A stretch of DNA of 64,000 nt from positions 248,001 to 312,000 of the forward strand of contig NZ_JAAAMT010000001.1 of the NCBI RefSeq assembly GCF_009905435.1, read 5' to 3'. The notes below the pieces were generated by a model. The model saw nothing but the letters and a program-made list of their open reading frames with translations, was not told the origin of the DNA and did not search any database. A program made the position numbers and the translations under genes. Origin of the DNA: Pseudomonas sp. R5(2019). GTDB taxonomy: Bacteria; Pseudomonadota; Gammaproteobacteria; Pseudomonadales; Pseudomonadaceae. Positions 19,012-27,856 of this stretch are shown one piece after another (positions within the stretch are counted from its first letter, which is position 1; every line of letters begins with the position of its first letter).

Positions 19012-20063
19012 TGCGATACGACCATGACAACAGCGCCGCATTGCTGGAACAGGTTAATTACGCTCTAAACGAACGTATCCCATTGCGTATCCAGGGTGGT
19101 AACAGCAAGGCCATGTTGGGCCGTCGCGTATCAGGAGAGGTGCTGGACACCCGTAGCCATCGCGGAATCGTCAGTTACGATCCGACTGAACTGGTGATAA
19201 CTGCACGTGCAGGAACACCGCTGGCAGAAATCGAAGCAGCGCTCGACGTTTCTGGGCAAATGCTCCCCTTCGAACCGCCACATTTAGGCGCGGACGCAAC
19301 CCTGGGAGGTATGGTTGCCAGCGGTTTGTCCGGGCCAAGGCGCCCGTGGGCAGGCTCCGTTCGTGATTACGTATTAGGTACCCGTGTGATTACGGGACAC
19401 GGCAAGCTACTTCGCTTTGGTGGTGAGGTGATGAAAAACGTCGCCGGCTACGATTTGTCACGCTTGATGGCGGGAAGCTTCGGATGTTTGGGACTGCTTA
19501 CGGAGGTATCTCTCAAAGTTCTGCCAAAGCCTCGTCAGTGCGTCAGCTTGTATCTGGAGATGGATACTCACCAAGCCCTTGGTAAGCTCGCGCAATGGGG
19601 CCAACAACCCATCCCGATAAGCGCGGCCTGCCATGACGGCAACCTTCTTCACCTGCGTCTGGAAGGTGGTGAAGGATCGGTTCAATCCGCCTGCCAACGC
19701 CTCGGTGGAGAAGCATTGGACAGTCGCTACTGGAAAGAACTGCGCGAGCAACGGCTCGCCTTCTTCACGACTCCAGAGCCACTTTGGCGACTGTCACTTC
19801 CGATCAATGCAGCACCAGTCGATCTGCCAGGTAAGCAGTTGGTGGACTGGGGCGGCGCTCAACGTTGGCTGAAGTCCGATGCACCGTCCGAGGTGATTCG
19901 TGACGCTGCCGCCAGTGTTGGCGGCCACGCAACCCTCCTTGCAGTGGACGAGTCTTCTTTTGCGCCATTGACAGCGCCGCTCCTGCGTTACCACCAAAAC
20001 CTCAAGAAGCAGCTTGATCCCCTGAGCATCTTCAACCCTGGCCGTATGTACGCGGAAGTCTGA
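19011..20063 (+). CDS. glcE: glycolate oxidase subunit GlcE (FAD-binding)
   Basis: Second FAD-binding subunit, shorter than GlcD (350 residues) and sharing its FAD domain: IPLRIQGGNSKAMLGR at 18-33, PPHLGADATLGGMVASG, and VMKNVAGYDLSRLMAGSFG. It ends LDPLSIFNPGRMY as in known GlcE. Its ATG shares one base with the glcD stop, so translation is probably coupled. It follows GlcD and precedes GlcF in the usual order. Confidence 0.95.
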   Translation: MRYDHDNSAALLEQVNYALNERIPLRIQGGNSKAMLGRRVSGEVLDTRSHRGIVSYDPTELVITARAGTPLAEIEAALDVSGQMLPFEPPHLGADATLGGMVASGLSGPRRPWAGSVRDYVLGTRVITGHGKLLRFGGEVMKNVAGYDLSRLMAGSFGCLGLLTEVSLKVLPKPRQCVSLYLEMDTHQALGKLAQWGQQPIPISAACHDGNLLHLRLEGGEGSVQSACQRLGGEALDSRYWKELREQRLAFFTTPEPLWRLSLPINAAPVDLPGKQLVDWGGAQRWLKSDAPSEVIRDAAASVGGHATLLAVDESSFAPLTAPLLRYHQNLKKQLDPLSIFNPGRMYAEV

Positions 20064-20072
20064 GAGCGAGCT

Positions 20073-21290
20073 ATGCAAACCAACCTGAGCGAACAAGCAA
20101 AACGTCTTCCGCGCGCCGAAGAGGCTGAGCGTATTCTGCGCTCATGCGTACATTGCGGATTCTGCACTGCGACTTGTCCTACCTATCAGTTACTGGGCGA
20201 TGAGTTGGATGGGCCTCGTGGGCGAATTTACCTGATCAAACAAGTACTCGAAGGTCAGGAGGTTACTGCCAAAACCCAGCAGCACCTCGACCGCTGCCTT
20301 ACCTGCCGTAACTGCGAAACCACTTGCCCCTCCGGTGTGCAGTATCACAACTTGCTTGATATTGGTCGCGCAGTCGTCGAGGAGCAGGTACCACGCTCTT
20401 TCGGTGAGCGTATGCTGCGCGAAGGTCTTCGAGCGGTCATCCCGCGACCTGCAGTGTTCAAGGCTCTTACCAAGGCCGGAAATGCGTTTCGTCCGCTGCT
20501 GCCAGCAATGCTGAAGGCCAAACTGCCAGGTCACCCTCATCCAGCCAAGCCACGCCCGGAGGTACGCCACTCACGTAGGGTGCTGATGCTAGAAGGTTGT
20601 GTGCAACCAACCCTTTCACCTAATACCAATGCAGCAGCCGCACGTGTGCTGGATCGATTGGCTATCTCTGTGGTACCTGCAAGGGAGGCCGGCTGCTGTG
20701 GCGCCGTCGACTACCACCTCAACGCCCAGGAAAAAGGACTTGAGCGAGCGAAGCGCAATATCGATGCGTGGTGGCCGGCCATTGAGGAAGGTGTGGAGGC
20801 CATCGTTCAGACAGCCAGCGGATGCGGAGCCTTCGTACGTGATTATGGTCACCTGCTCAAAAACGATCCGTCCTATTCAGAGAAGGCCGAGCGTGTCAGC
20901 GCATTGGCGAAAGATCTAGCAGAAGTTATTCGGGCTGAACCGCTAGAAAACCTCGGTATCCAGGCTGAACGGCGCCTGGCATTCCATTGCCCTTGCACAC
21001 TACAGCACGCCCAAAAACTCGGTGGAGCGGTTGAGGGTGTACTCAGCCGACTCGGCTTCAGTCTCACCACCGTCCCAGACAGTCACCTGTGTTGTGGTTC
21101 GGCGGGAACTTACTCAATTACCCAACCCGAGCTATCCCGCCAATTGCGCGACAACAAACTCAATGCATTGGAGAGCGGAAATCCTGAAGTAATCGTTACT
21201 GCCAACATCGGCTGCCAGACCCATCTAGACGGTGCCGGGCGTACACCCGTTCGGCACTGGGTCGAGCTTGTGGAAGAAGCACTCATCTAG
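20073..21290 (+). CDS. glcF: glycolate oxidase iron-sulfur subunit GlcF
   Basis: Electron-transfer subunit with two 4Fe-4S clusters: C25-C28-C31-C35 (CVHCGFCTATCPTYQL) and C75-C78-C81-C85 (CLTCRNCETTCPSG). Two CCG-type motifs follow (AGCCGAVDYHLN and HLCCGSAGTYS), the quinone-side module of this family. 405 residues. It starts 9 bases after glcE. Immediately downstream lies a scar of glcG rather than an intact gene. Confidence 0.95.
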   Translation: MQTNLSEQAKRLPRAEEAERILRSCVHCGFCTATCPTYQLLGDELDGPRGRIYLIKQVLEGQEVTAKTQQHLDRCLTCRNCETTCPSGVQYHNLLDIGRAVVEEQVPRSFGERMLREGLRAVIPRPAVFKALTKAGNAFRPLLPAMLKAKLPGHPHPAKPRPEVRHSRRVLMLEGCVQPTLSPNTNAAAARVLDRLAISVVPAREAGCCGAVDYHLNAQEKGLERAKRNIDAWWPAIEEGVEAIVQTASGCGAFVRDYGHLLKNDPSYSEKAERVSALAKDLAEVIRAEPLENLGIQAERRLAFHCPCTLQHAQKLGGAVEGVLSRLGFSLTTVPDSHLCCGSAGTYSITQPELSRQLRDNKLNALESGNPEVIVTANIGCQTHLDGAGRTPVRHWVELVEEALI

Positions 21291-21298
21291 GAGAAGAA

Positions 21299-21439
21299 CA
21301 TGCATGCAAAGCTGTACTCGAGAGCTCAGAAGTGACCCGCATTTACGAGGATATGGTCAACAAAGGGCGTACCGCATTTGTCACCGCCCCACTGGTGACC
21401 TCGCTTGAGGGAGGGATGCCGGTGGTGCAGGAGATATAA
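21299..21439 (+). pseudogene. glcG: glcG remnant
   Basis: Directly after glcF, a GGAGAAGAAC ribosome-binding site and ATG (21300) open a frame that stops after 11 codons. In the next frame (21332-21439) the sequence reads VTRIYEDMVNKGRTAFVTAP followed by LVTSLEGGMPVVQEI and a stop. The core matches the known GlcG segment containing YEEMVNNGRTAF and TSLEGG. The first 50-60 and last 35-40 codons of the family are missing, so two deletions have left an internal fragment. GlcG is usually the next gene of the glc operon, which fits the position. Confidence 0.85.
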
Positions 21440-21509
21440 ACGTGACGTGAGACAGCTGTGCCAGTGAAGTTCTAAATCCAGCCAGAAACGCCCTTCGCAG
21501 GAGATAATC

Positions 21510-21872
21510 ATGGAACATGCATATCCGCAAGATCGTGGCCCGGCCATGTCCGCTGAACCGGTTGATGGCACGACTCGCAATCCGATTCTCGAAAACCCAC
21601 AGTTTCGTGCTTTGGTCAAACAGCGACGAATATTTTCGTGGTGCATGACTGCTCTTATGCTGGCGGTGTATTTCGGTTTTATTCTTTCTCTAGCCTTTAT
21701 ACCTGCCCACTTAGGCACACCGATCACCGTAGGCCAGCCTATGACTTGGGGTGTGCCTATTGGCTTCGGAATGCTCGCCTTTACGATTCTTATCGTGGCT
21801 GTCTATGTATGGCGCACGAACACCTGCTACGACCCAAAAATAAAAACAATCATCAGGAGCTTCGACAAATGA
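21510..21872 (+). CDS. DUF485 inner-membrane protein (YjcH-like)
   Basis: A 120-residue protein with two membrane helices (about residues 43-66 and 82-103: [20 protein letters not shown] and [18 protein letters not shown]). This is the DUF485 family that accompanies ActP-type acetate/glycolate symporters. AGGAG stands 7 bases before the ATG. Its stop overlaps the permease start (ATGA), so the two are translationally coupled. The family's role is unproven; it is presumably an accessory to the permease. Confidence 0.9.
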   Translation: MEHAYPQDRGPAMSAEPVDGTTRNPILENPQFRALVKQRRIFSWCMTALMLAVYFGFILSLAFIPAHLGTPITVGQPMTWGVPIGFGMLAFTILIVAVYVWRTNTCYDPKIKTIIRSFDK

Positions 21873-23524
21873 AGCGTCTACTTCTCGCACTCTCAGCCAT
21901 CCTTGCGTCAGTTGCAGTGTACGCGGCCGACGTCCCTGTCGCAGTGCACGAGCATAATCCCATTGCCATTGGCATGTTTTTAGCTTTCGTTATTTTCACT
22001 CTGTTCGTCACGCGGTGGGCGGCACGTAAAAATAATAGCGTTGCCGATCACTACGCAGCGGGCGGGAAGATTACCGGCTTTCAAAATGGCTGGGCTATCG
22101 CAGGAGATTATATGTCCGCAGCGTCTTTGCTGGGCATCTCCGCATTGGTTTTTACCAGTGGTTTCGATGGGCTTATCTACTCAATCGGCTTCCTTGCGAG
22201 CTGGCCGATTATCCTGTTCCTCATTGCGGAACCATTGCGCAATCTTGGGCGCTATACTTTGGCGGACGTACTGTCCTATAGGCTGAAGCAAAGACCAATA
22301 CGAGCTTTTTCGGCGTCCAGTTCTATCGTGATTGTTCTGCTTTACCTGGTTTCTCAGCTGGTAGGCGCTGGGAAATTGGTGGAGTTGCTGTTCGGCTTCG
22401 ATTACACCGCAGCGGTGCTTCTCGTGGGCACGTTAATGGTTATCTATGTTTTCTTTGGTGGGATGTTGGCAACCACCTGGATTCAGATTATCAAGGCGGT
22501 GTTACTGCTGACCGGCTGCCTCTTCATGGCCTTCATGGTGTTGTCCCAGTTCGGATACAGCTTGAATCAACTGTTCACTCAAGCTACCGAAGTGCATCCA
22601 TCCCATATGGCAATCATGAGCCCAGGAGGCTTGATTACGGATCCGGTGTCTGCCATTTCGCTAGGATTGGCGCTGGTCTTCGGCACGGCAGGTCTCCCAC
22701 ATATCCTCATGCGGTTCTTCACCGTCGGTAACGTTAAGGCGGCGCGCCAAAGTATTCTGTATGCCACTGGTCTTGTCGGCATAGGCTATGCGCTGATCGT
22801 TATCATCGGCTTCGGTACCATTGCCCTGGTTGCCAGCAACCCTGCCTATCACGATGCATCAGGTGGAATCTTGGGTGGCGTTAACATGGTTGCGATTCAC
22901 CTTGCGCAGAACGTTGGCGGTAACGTCTTCCTTGGGTTTATGTGTGCGGTATCGTTCTCGACGATATTGGCGGTAGTGGCAGGGCTAACCCTTGCAGGTT
23001 CTTCTGCGGTTTCTCATGACCTCTATGCTCATGCGTTATGCCGCGGCACGGCCAGCGATCGTAATGAAATGCGCGTATCGCGTGTTACAACCATTGTTAT
23101 GGGGGTGCTGTCGATTCTTTTAGCGATTGCATTTGAGAAGCAAAATATCGCATTTATCGTAAGTCTCACCTTTTCCATCGCGGCAAGTTCCAATTTTCCA
23201 GTACTGTTGTTGTCTATTTACTGGAAAGGTTTGACGACGCGCGGTGCCGTGATTGGGGGATCGCTGGGCCTTGTATCTGCAATCACCCTATGCGTACTCA
23301 GTCCAACGGTATGGGTCAAGATACTTCATCATCAACAAGCCTGGTTTCCGTACGAATATCCAGCCCTGTTCTCTATGGTCGTCGCATTTATCGGTATCTT
23401 TTGGTTCTCCATTACCGATCGCTCCGCCAGTGCCGTGCGTGAACGCAGCCTTTTCGATAATCAGTTAGTCGATTCTGAACTGGGTGCGCCGACAACCTGG
23501 AAGGCGCAGTTGAAAGGTGAGTAA
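21869..23524 (+). CDS. actP: ActP-type cation/acetate-glycolate symporter
   Basis: Solute:sodium symporter of 551 residues, the ActP length. It starts with a cleavable-looking leader ([20 protein letters not shown]), followed by about 13 helices; [21 protein letters not shown] is the SSS signature region and [18 protein letters not shown] a conserved late segment. Enterobacterial ActP is known to carry glycolate as well as acetate, and the position behind glcDEF points to glycolate uptake. The start at 21869 is fixed by overlap with the DUF485 stop and an upstream CAGGAG. Confidence 0.92.
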   Translation: MKRLLLALSAILASVAVYAADVPVAVHEHNPIAIGMFLAFVIFTLFVTRWAARKNNSVADHYAAGGKITGFQNGWAIAGDYMSAASLLGISALVFTSGFDGLIYSIGFLASWPIILFLIAEPLRNLGRYTLADVLSYRLKQRPIRAFSASSSIVIVLLYLVSQLVGAGKLVELLFGFDYTAAVLLVGTLMVIYVFFGGMLATTWIQIIKAVLLLTGCLFMAFMVLSQFGYSLNQLFTQATEVHPSHMAIMSPGGLITDPVSAISLGLALVFGTAGLPHILMRFFTVGNVKAARQSILYATGLVGIGYALIVIIGFGTIALVASNPAYHDASGGILGGVNMVAIHLAQNVGGNVFLGFMCAVSFSTILAVVAGLTLAGSSAVSHDLYAHALCRGTASDRNEMRVSRVTTIVMGVLSILLAIAFEKQNIAFIVSLTFSIAASSNFPVLLLSIYWKGLTTRGAVIGGSLGLVSAITLCVLSPTVWVKILHHQQAWFPYEYPALFSMVVAFIGIFWFSITDRSASAVRERSLFDNQLVDSELGAPTTWKAQLKGE

Positions 23525-23582
23525 CAAGTTGTTTTGATTGTGAGCCGCTTCCATAGAAGCCTCCCGACCAATAACTGCATGG

Positions 23583-24025
23583 TGCTGTCGCTTTCACACA
23601 CTGCAATCGGCCTGTTTGGCTTGGCCGGCGTCGCCGGTGCCCTTGCTGCCAGAAGAGCCGGTCGCTGGGCCGATCAAGGTCTGGGGCAACGAGTTACCGG
23701 CATTTCGCTGGGGCTCCTGACGCTTTCCTGGCTGCCCATCACTGCTGCCGAGACGTCCCTGATCGCGCTGGTCTGCGGCGTGGTCCTGCTCGACTTCGCG
23801 GTGCAGGCCGTACACGTCACCAACCAGAGCATCATTTTCGCTGCACGACCCGACGCTCAAAGTCGCATAGGTAGCGCGCAGGGAGCCGCCGCCGCGCCCC
23901 AGATTTATGCGCTCTGGGGCTGGATGGCAGTAAGTCTGCTGGGCGCCTTGATCAGCGCTACTGCCCTGGTTCTGTGGTTTCTCACGTTTCATTTCTCAAC
24001 GCCCCATCAAGGAAGATCACCCTGA
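23583..24025 (+). pseudogene. MFS transporter, C-terminal remnant
   Basis: The frame (open from 23534) reads as the C-terminal half of a drug/sugar-efflux MFS protein: AIGLFGLAGVAGALAARRAG, RWADQGLGQRV, then LDFAVQAVHVTNQSIIFAARP. About the first 230 residues are missing. The segment after PDAQSR (GSAQGAAAAPQIYALWGW) appears to lack about a dozen residues of the usual helix 10-11 region. It has no plausible ribosome-binding site. It is a 5'-truncated gene left at a junction behind actP. Confidence 0.7.
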
Positions 24026-24167
24026 AAGCCAGGCACCGATCAACGAAGGGCCGAGTTCCACGCCCCCCCATCTCGCTGCTGCTCGGAGCAGGACATCACA
24101 AGTCTTCCTCAGTCAGCGAATTTTACTTCTCGATACACCGATACAAACGTATCTTTGAAACGGAGGG

Positions 24168-24269
24168 CTACAAGGCTGTTTGAACCTGCTGGCCCAATGA
24201 CTTCAGTCTGTCTTTCTCCAGATCGATGTCACGCTTTTCCGTCTTTTGAGTGGTCTTCTTGAACGCGTG
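24168..24269 (-). pseudogene. RelE/HigB-like (Gp49-type) toxin remnant
   Basis: On the minus strand, the 33 codons before the TAG at 24168 read HAFKKTTQKTEKRDID then LEKDRLKSLG, the typical C-terminus of phage-Gp49-like HigB/RelE toxins (LHxFxKKTxKTPxxDIxLA). The rest of the toxin (about 70-80 residues) is absent; the matching frame runs instead into the start of the neighbouring cyclase-like gene. No antitoxin gene follows. It is a scar at the boundary of the inserted cyclase/patatin pair. Confidence 0.65.
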
Positions 24270-24287
24270 CAAATGGGAGGAGATCGT

Positions 24288-27200
24288 ATGCGCTGCGCAA
24301 ACTGCGGATTCGAGAATCCCTCCGGGGCCAGCTTCTGTGAAGCGTGCGGCGTCGGATTGTCTCGCAGCTGTCCACGCTGTGGCCACGAGGCGGGCCTTGA
24401 CGCCAAATTCTGCAGTGAATGCGGCGCGCCGCTGACCGGTGCGCCTGCTGCTCCATTACCTCGCCCCTGGCCTGTTCCTGGGCCCTCTCCAGCGCCCATT
24501 CATTACACGCCCCACCACCTTGCCGAGCGCATCCGCGCCGAACAGGCGGCCATGGAAGCCCGGGGCGAGACCGCCGGTGAGCGCAAGACCGTCACGGCAC
24601 TGTTTGCCGACATGGCCGGCTCCATGGCGTTGATCCATGACCTCGATCCGGAAGAGGCCCACCGCCTGATCGAGCCCGTCGTCGCGCTGATGATGGAAGC
24701 CGTCCACCACTACGAAGGCTACGTGGCCAAGACGCTGGGCGATGGCATACTCGCGCTGTTCGGAGCCCCCATCGCACATGAGGATCATCCTCAGCGGGCG
24801 CTGTATGCGGCACTGCGCATGCAGCAGGCGATACGCCGACATGGTGACCGCATTCGCCTGGAGAAAGGCATTGCGCTGCAAATCCGCGTCGGCATCCATA
24901 CCGGAGAGGTCGTCGTGCGTTCGATCCGCACGGATGATTTGCACACCGATTACGATCCGGTCGGGCACACGATCCACATTGCATCCCGGATGGAGGGAAT
25001 CGCCGCACCCTCGTCGATCCTGGTGAGCGAGCCCACCTACAAGCTGGCGGAGGGTTATTTCGAATTCAAGGCTCTGGGGGCCGCCCAGGTCAAAGGCATT
25101 CCTGAGCCCCTCGTTGTGTACGAGGTGCAGGGTCTCGGCGCGCTGCGCACGCGCCTGCAACTGTCGGCACACCGCGGGCTAGCCAGGTTCGTCGGCCGCC
25201 AGGTCGAGCTTGACCACCTGCATCAGGCGCTCGAGCAGTCCAAAGCGGGCCACAGTAAGGTCGTCGCGGTGGTAGGCGAGGCCGGAGTCGGGAAGTCACG
25301 GCTGTTTCTTGAGTTCAAGGAGCGCTCACGGCGCGGCTGTTTGGTGCTGGAGACGTTCTCGGTGTCGCACGGCAAGGCCTTTGCCTATTTCCCGCTCATC
25401 GAGCTTCTAAACAACTATTTTCAGATCACCGCCCAGGACGACGAGCGCCGGTGCCGGGAAAAGGTCATGGGCAAGACCCTGACGCTCGAGCGAAGCTTCG
25501 AGGATCTCGTGCCCTACCTGCTCTATCTGCTGGGTGTCGGCGAACGCAGTTCAGTGCTCGCGGAAATGGATCCTCAGATCCGGCGCGATCGCACCTTCGA
25601 CGCGATCACTCAACTTCTGGCGCGCGAGAGCCGCAATCAACCGATCGAGCTGCTGTTTGAGGATTTGCAATGGCTGGACTGCGAGACCGAAGCATTCCTC
25701 GCGTACTTAGTCGACCACTTGGCGAGCACCCCGATCCTGCTGCTCGTGAACTACCGGCCCGAGTATCAGCCTGTCTGGACGCGCGCGGGTCATTGCAGCC
25801 AACTGCGGCTCGACCCGCTGGGCCCGGCCGAAGCACAGGCACTGCTGGCGACCCTGCTTGGGGATGATCCCACCCTCGCCCCCCTCAAACAGCTCATCCT
25901 GGATAAGACGGAGGGCAACCCTTTCTTCATGGAGGAAGTGGTGCAAACGCTGGTCGAGGAAAAATTGCTGCTGGGTGAACCCGGTCAATATCGGATCGAG
26001 CAAACTCCGGCTGCACTGCATATTCCCACCACCGTGCAAGGTGTACTCGCCGCCCGTATCGACCGCCTCCCCGTTGCAGAGAAGGAATTGCTGCAGACCC
26101 TCGCCGTTATCGGCAAAGAGTTTCCGTTCAGTCTGATCCAGTGCATCTGTGATGGGCAGGACGCTCGGATGGACGACGATTTGTGCGATCTGCTCGCCCG
26201 ACTGGAGGCCGCGGACTTCATTTACCAGCGGCCCGCATTTCCGGAGGTGGAGTATTCGTTCAAGCATGCGCTGACCCAGGAGGTTGCGGGCCACTCGCTA
26301 CTCACGGAGCGGCGTAGCGCACTGCACGAACGCACAGCCCAGGCCATCGAGGCGCTGTTTCCCACTCGCATTGCGGATTACTGCAGCGAACTGGCGCATC
26401 ACTACAGGCTGAGCGGCAATGTCCCGAAGGCTGTGGAATACCTGCTACGTACCGGGCAACAGGCCCTCCAGCATTCAGCCCAACTCGATGCGATGCGTCA
26501 TCTCGAGGTGGCACTGGAATTGCTCAAGCATTTGCCCGACACGCCCGCGCGTGCTCATCAGGAACTGACGTTGCTACTCTCCCTGGGGCCGGCCTTGATG
26601 GCCATGCGAGGCTATAGTGCGCCGGAGGTAGCGGTCACTTACACCCGCGCACTGGCTTTGTGCACGCAAATAGGCGACGACAGCGTGCTTTTCCCTGCTC
26701 TGCTGGGGCTGCGGACTTACTACTCATTGCGTGCTGATTACGCAACGGCATTTGAGCTGGGTGAGCGATTGCTCAATGTTGCGCAAACTGCGCAGGATCC
26801 GGACTTGCTCGTGGATGCCCATGCTGCACTCGGGGCGACATTGTTTTTCCAGGGTGATCTGCGCAATGCCTATGAACATCAGGAGCGGGCGCGTGTCCTC
26901 TACAACCCAGACCGTCATCGCACACATGCCGATATGTACGGCATGGATCCGGGCTACGCTTTGATATTTTCGGCCTGGAGTCTTTGGTTCTTGGGTTTCC
27001 CCGATCAGGCAAACACGCGCTGCCGGGATACCCTTGCTCTAGACAAGAAGATTTCCCATCCCTTTACCTTAGCCTTCACCCTGTCCGCTACATCGATACT
27101 GGGACAGTTTCGGCACGACGTACAACTCGCCGATGAGTGTGCAGATGCCGCCATCGAGCTTTCACTCGAACGAGGGTTTCCGTTTTATTTGGCATGGGGG

Positions 27201-27740
27201 AATATTCTTCAGGGTTGGACTCGCACCGAGCAGGGAAACATTGAGGAGGGAATCGCTCAGATAACCAAAGGTATCGCCACTTACCAGGCAGCCGGAGCAG
27301 AGCTTGGATGTTCTTATTTTCTGGCCCTGCTGGCCGCAGCTCACGGGCGCGTCGGGCAACCGCAGGCAGGATTGGATACCGTGGCCGATGCTCTGGCTAT
27401 GGTGAACAGAACTGGCGAGCACTTTTACGAAGCAGAACTGTACCGGCTCAAGGGAGCTCTTACCCTTCAATGTCCGGGCGAGGCCAGACTGGATTCTTTC
27501 GTGCAGCAGGAAGCGCAAGCATGCTTTCAAAAAGCGATCTCGATCGCTCGACAACAAGGGGCAAAGTCACTCGAGCTACGCGCCACATTGAGCCTTGCTC
27601 AGCTATGGGAAACACGAGACCAAGAGGCCGCCAGGCAAATGCTGGCCGACATCTATAGCTTCTTCACCGAAGGCTTAGACAGCGTTGATTTACTACACGC
27701 CAAGGCGCTGCTCGATGCATGGGCACCAAGCGGGGGGTGA
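24288..27740 (+). CDS. zinc-ribbon, class III cyclase-like, AAA/STAND ATPase, TPR protein
   Basis: A 1150-residue cytoplasmic signalling protein. Two zinc ribbons (C3/C6/C17/C20 and C28/C31/C42/C45), then a class III nucleotide-cyclase domain at about 98-280, a STAND/AAA ATPase at about 300-600 (Walker A GEAGVGKS at 330-337; Walker B ELLFEDLQWLD), and helical TPR repeats to the end. Cyclase metal residues D108 and D152, base-contact K148 and D223, and R234 are present. The transition-state Asn position is His230 (VGHTIHIASRM), so cyclase activity is doubtful. The ATG at 24288 with GGAGGA upstream is chosen over an earlier TTG. A patatin gene follows 116 bases later. Confidence 0.9.
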   Translation: MRCANCGFENPSGASFCEACGVGLSRSCPRCGHEAGLDAKFCSECGAPLTGAPAAPLPRPWPVPGPSPAPIHYTPHHLAERIRAEQAAMEARGETAGERKTVTALFADMAGSMALIHDLDPEEAHRLIEPVVALMMEAVHHYEGYVAKTLGDGILALFGAPIAHEDHPQRALYAALRMQQAIRRHGDRIRLEKGIALQIRVGIHTGEVVVRSIRTDDLHTDYDPVGHTIHIASRMEGIAAPSSILVSEPTYKLAEGYFEFKALGAAQVKGIPEPLVVYEVQGLGALRTRLQLSAHRGLARFVGRQVELDHLHQALEQSKAGHSKVVAVVGEAGVGKSRLFLEFKERSRRGCLVLETFSVSHGKAFAYFPLIELLNNYFQITAQDDERRCREKVMGKTLTLERSFEDLVPYLLYLLGVGERSSVLAEMDPQIRRDRTFDAITQLLARESRNQPIELLFEDLQWLDCETEAFLAYLVDHLASTPILLLVNYRPEYQPVWTRAGHCSQLRLDPLGPAEAQALLATLLGDDPTLAPLKQLILDKTEGNPFFMEEVVQTLVEEKLLLGEPGQYRIEQTPAALHIPTTVQGVLAARIDRLPVAEKELLQTLAVIGKEFPFSLIQCICDGQDARMDDDLCDLLARLEAADFIYQRPAFPEVEYSFKHALTQEVAGHSLLTERRSALHERTAQAIEALFPTRIADYCSELAHHYRLSGNVPKAVEYLLRTGQQALQHSAQLDAMRHLEVALELLKHLPDTPARAHQELTLLLSLGPALMAMRGYSAPEVAVTYTRALALCTQIGDDSVLFPALLGLRTYYSLRADYATAFELGERLLNVAQTAQDPDLLVDAHAALGATLFFQGDLRNAYEHQERARVLYNPDRHRTHADMYGMDPGYALIFSAWSLWFLGFPDQANTRCRDTLALDKKISHPFTLAFTLSATSILGQFRHDVQLADECADAAIELSLERGFPFYLAWGNILQGWTRTEQGNIEEGIAQITKGIATYQAAGAELGCSYFLALLAAAHGRVGQPQAGLDTVADALAMVNRTGEHFYEAELYRLKGALTLQCPGEARLDSFVQQEAQACFQKAISIARQQGAKSLELRATLSLAQLWETRDQEAARQMLADIYSFFTEGLDSVDLLHAKALLDAWAPSGG

Positions 27741-27856
27741 ACGATCGATGACGCATTGTGCTCAATGGAGCATCGGCGTGTCGTCGGCGAGCGCGTGACG
27801 GGGCGAAGCGCCGCAACAAGTTCCGATTCGGCTCAGCACCGACGAGGAGACCCAGA

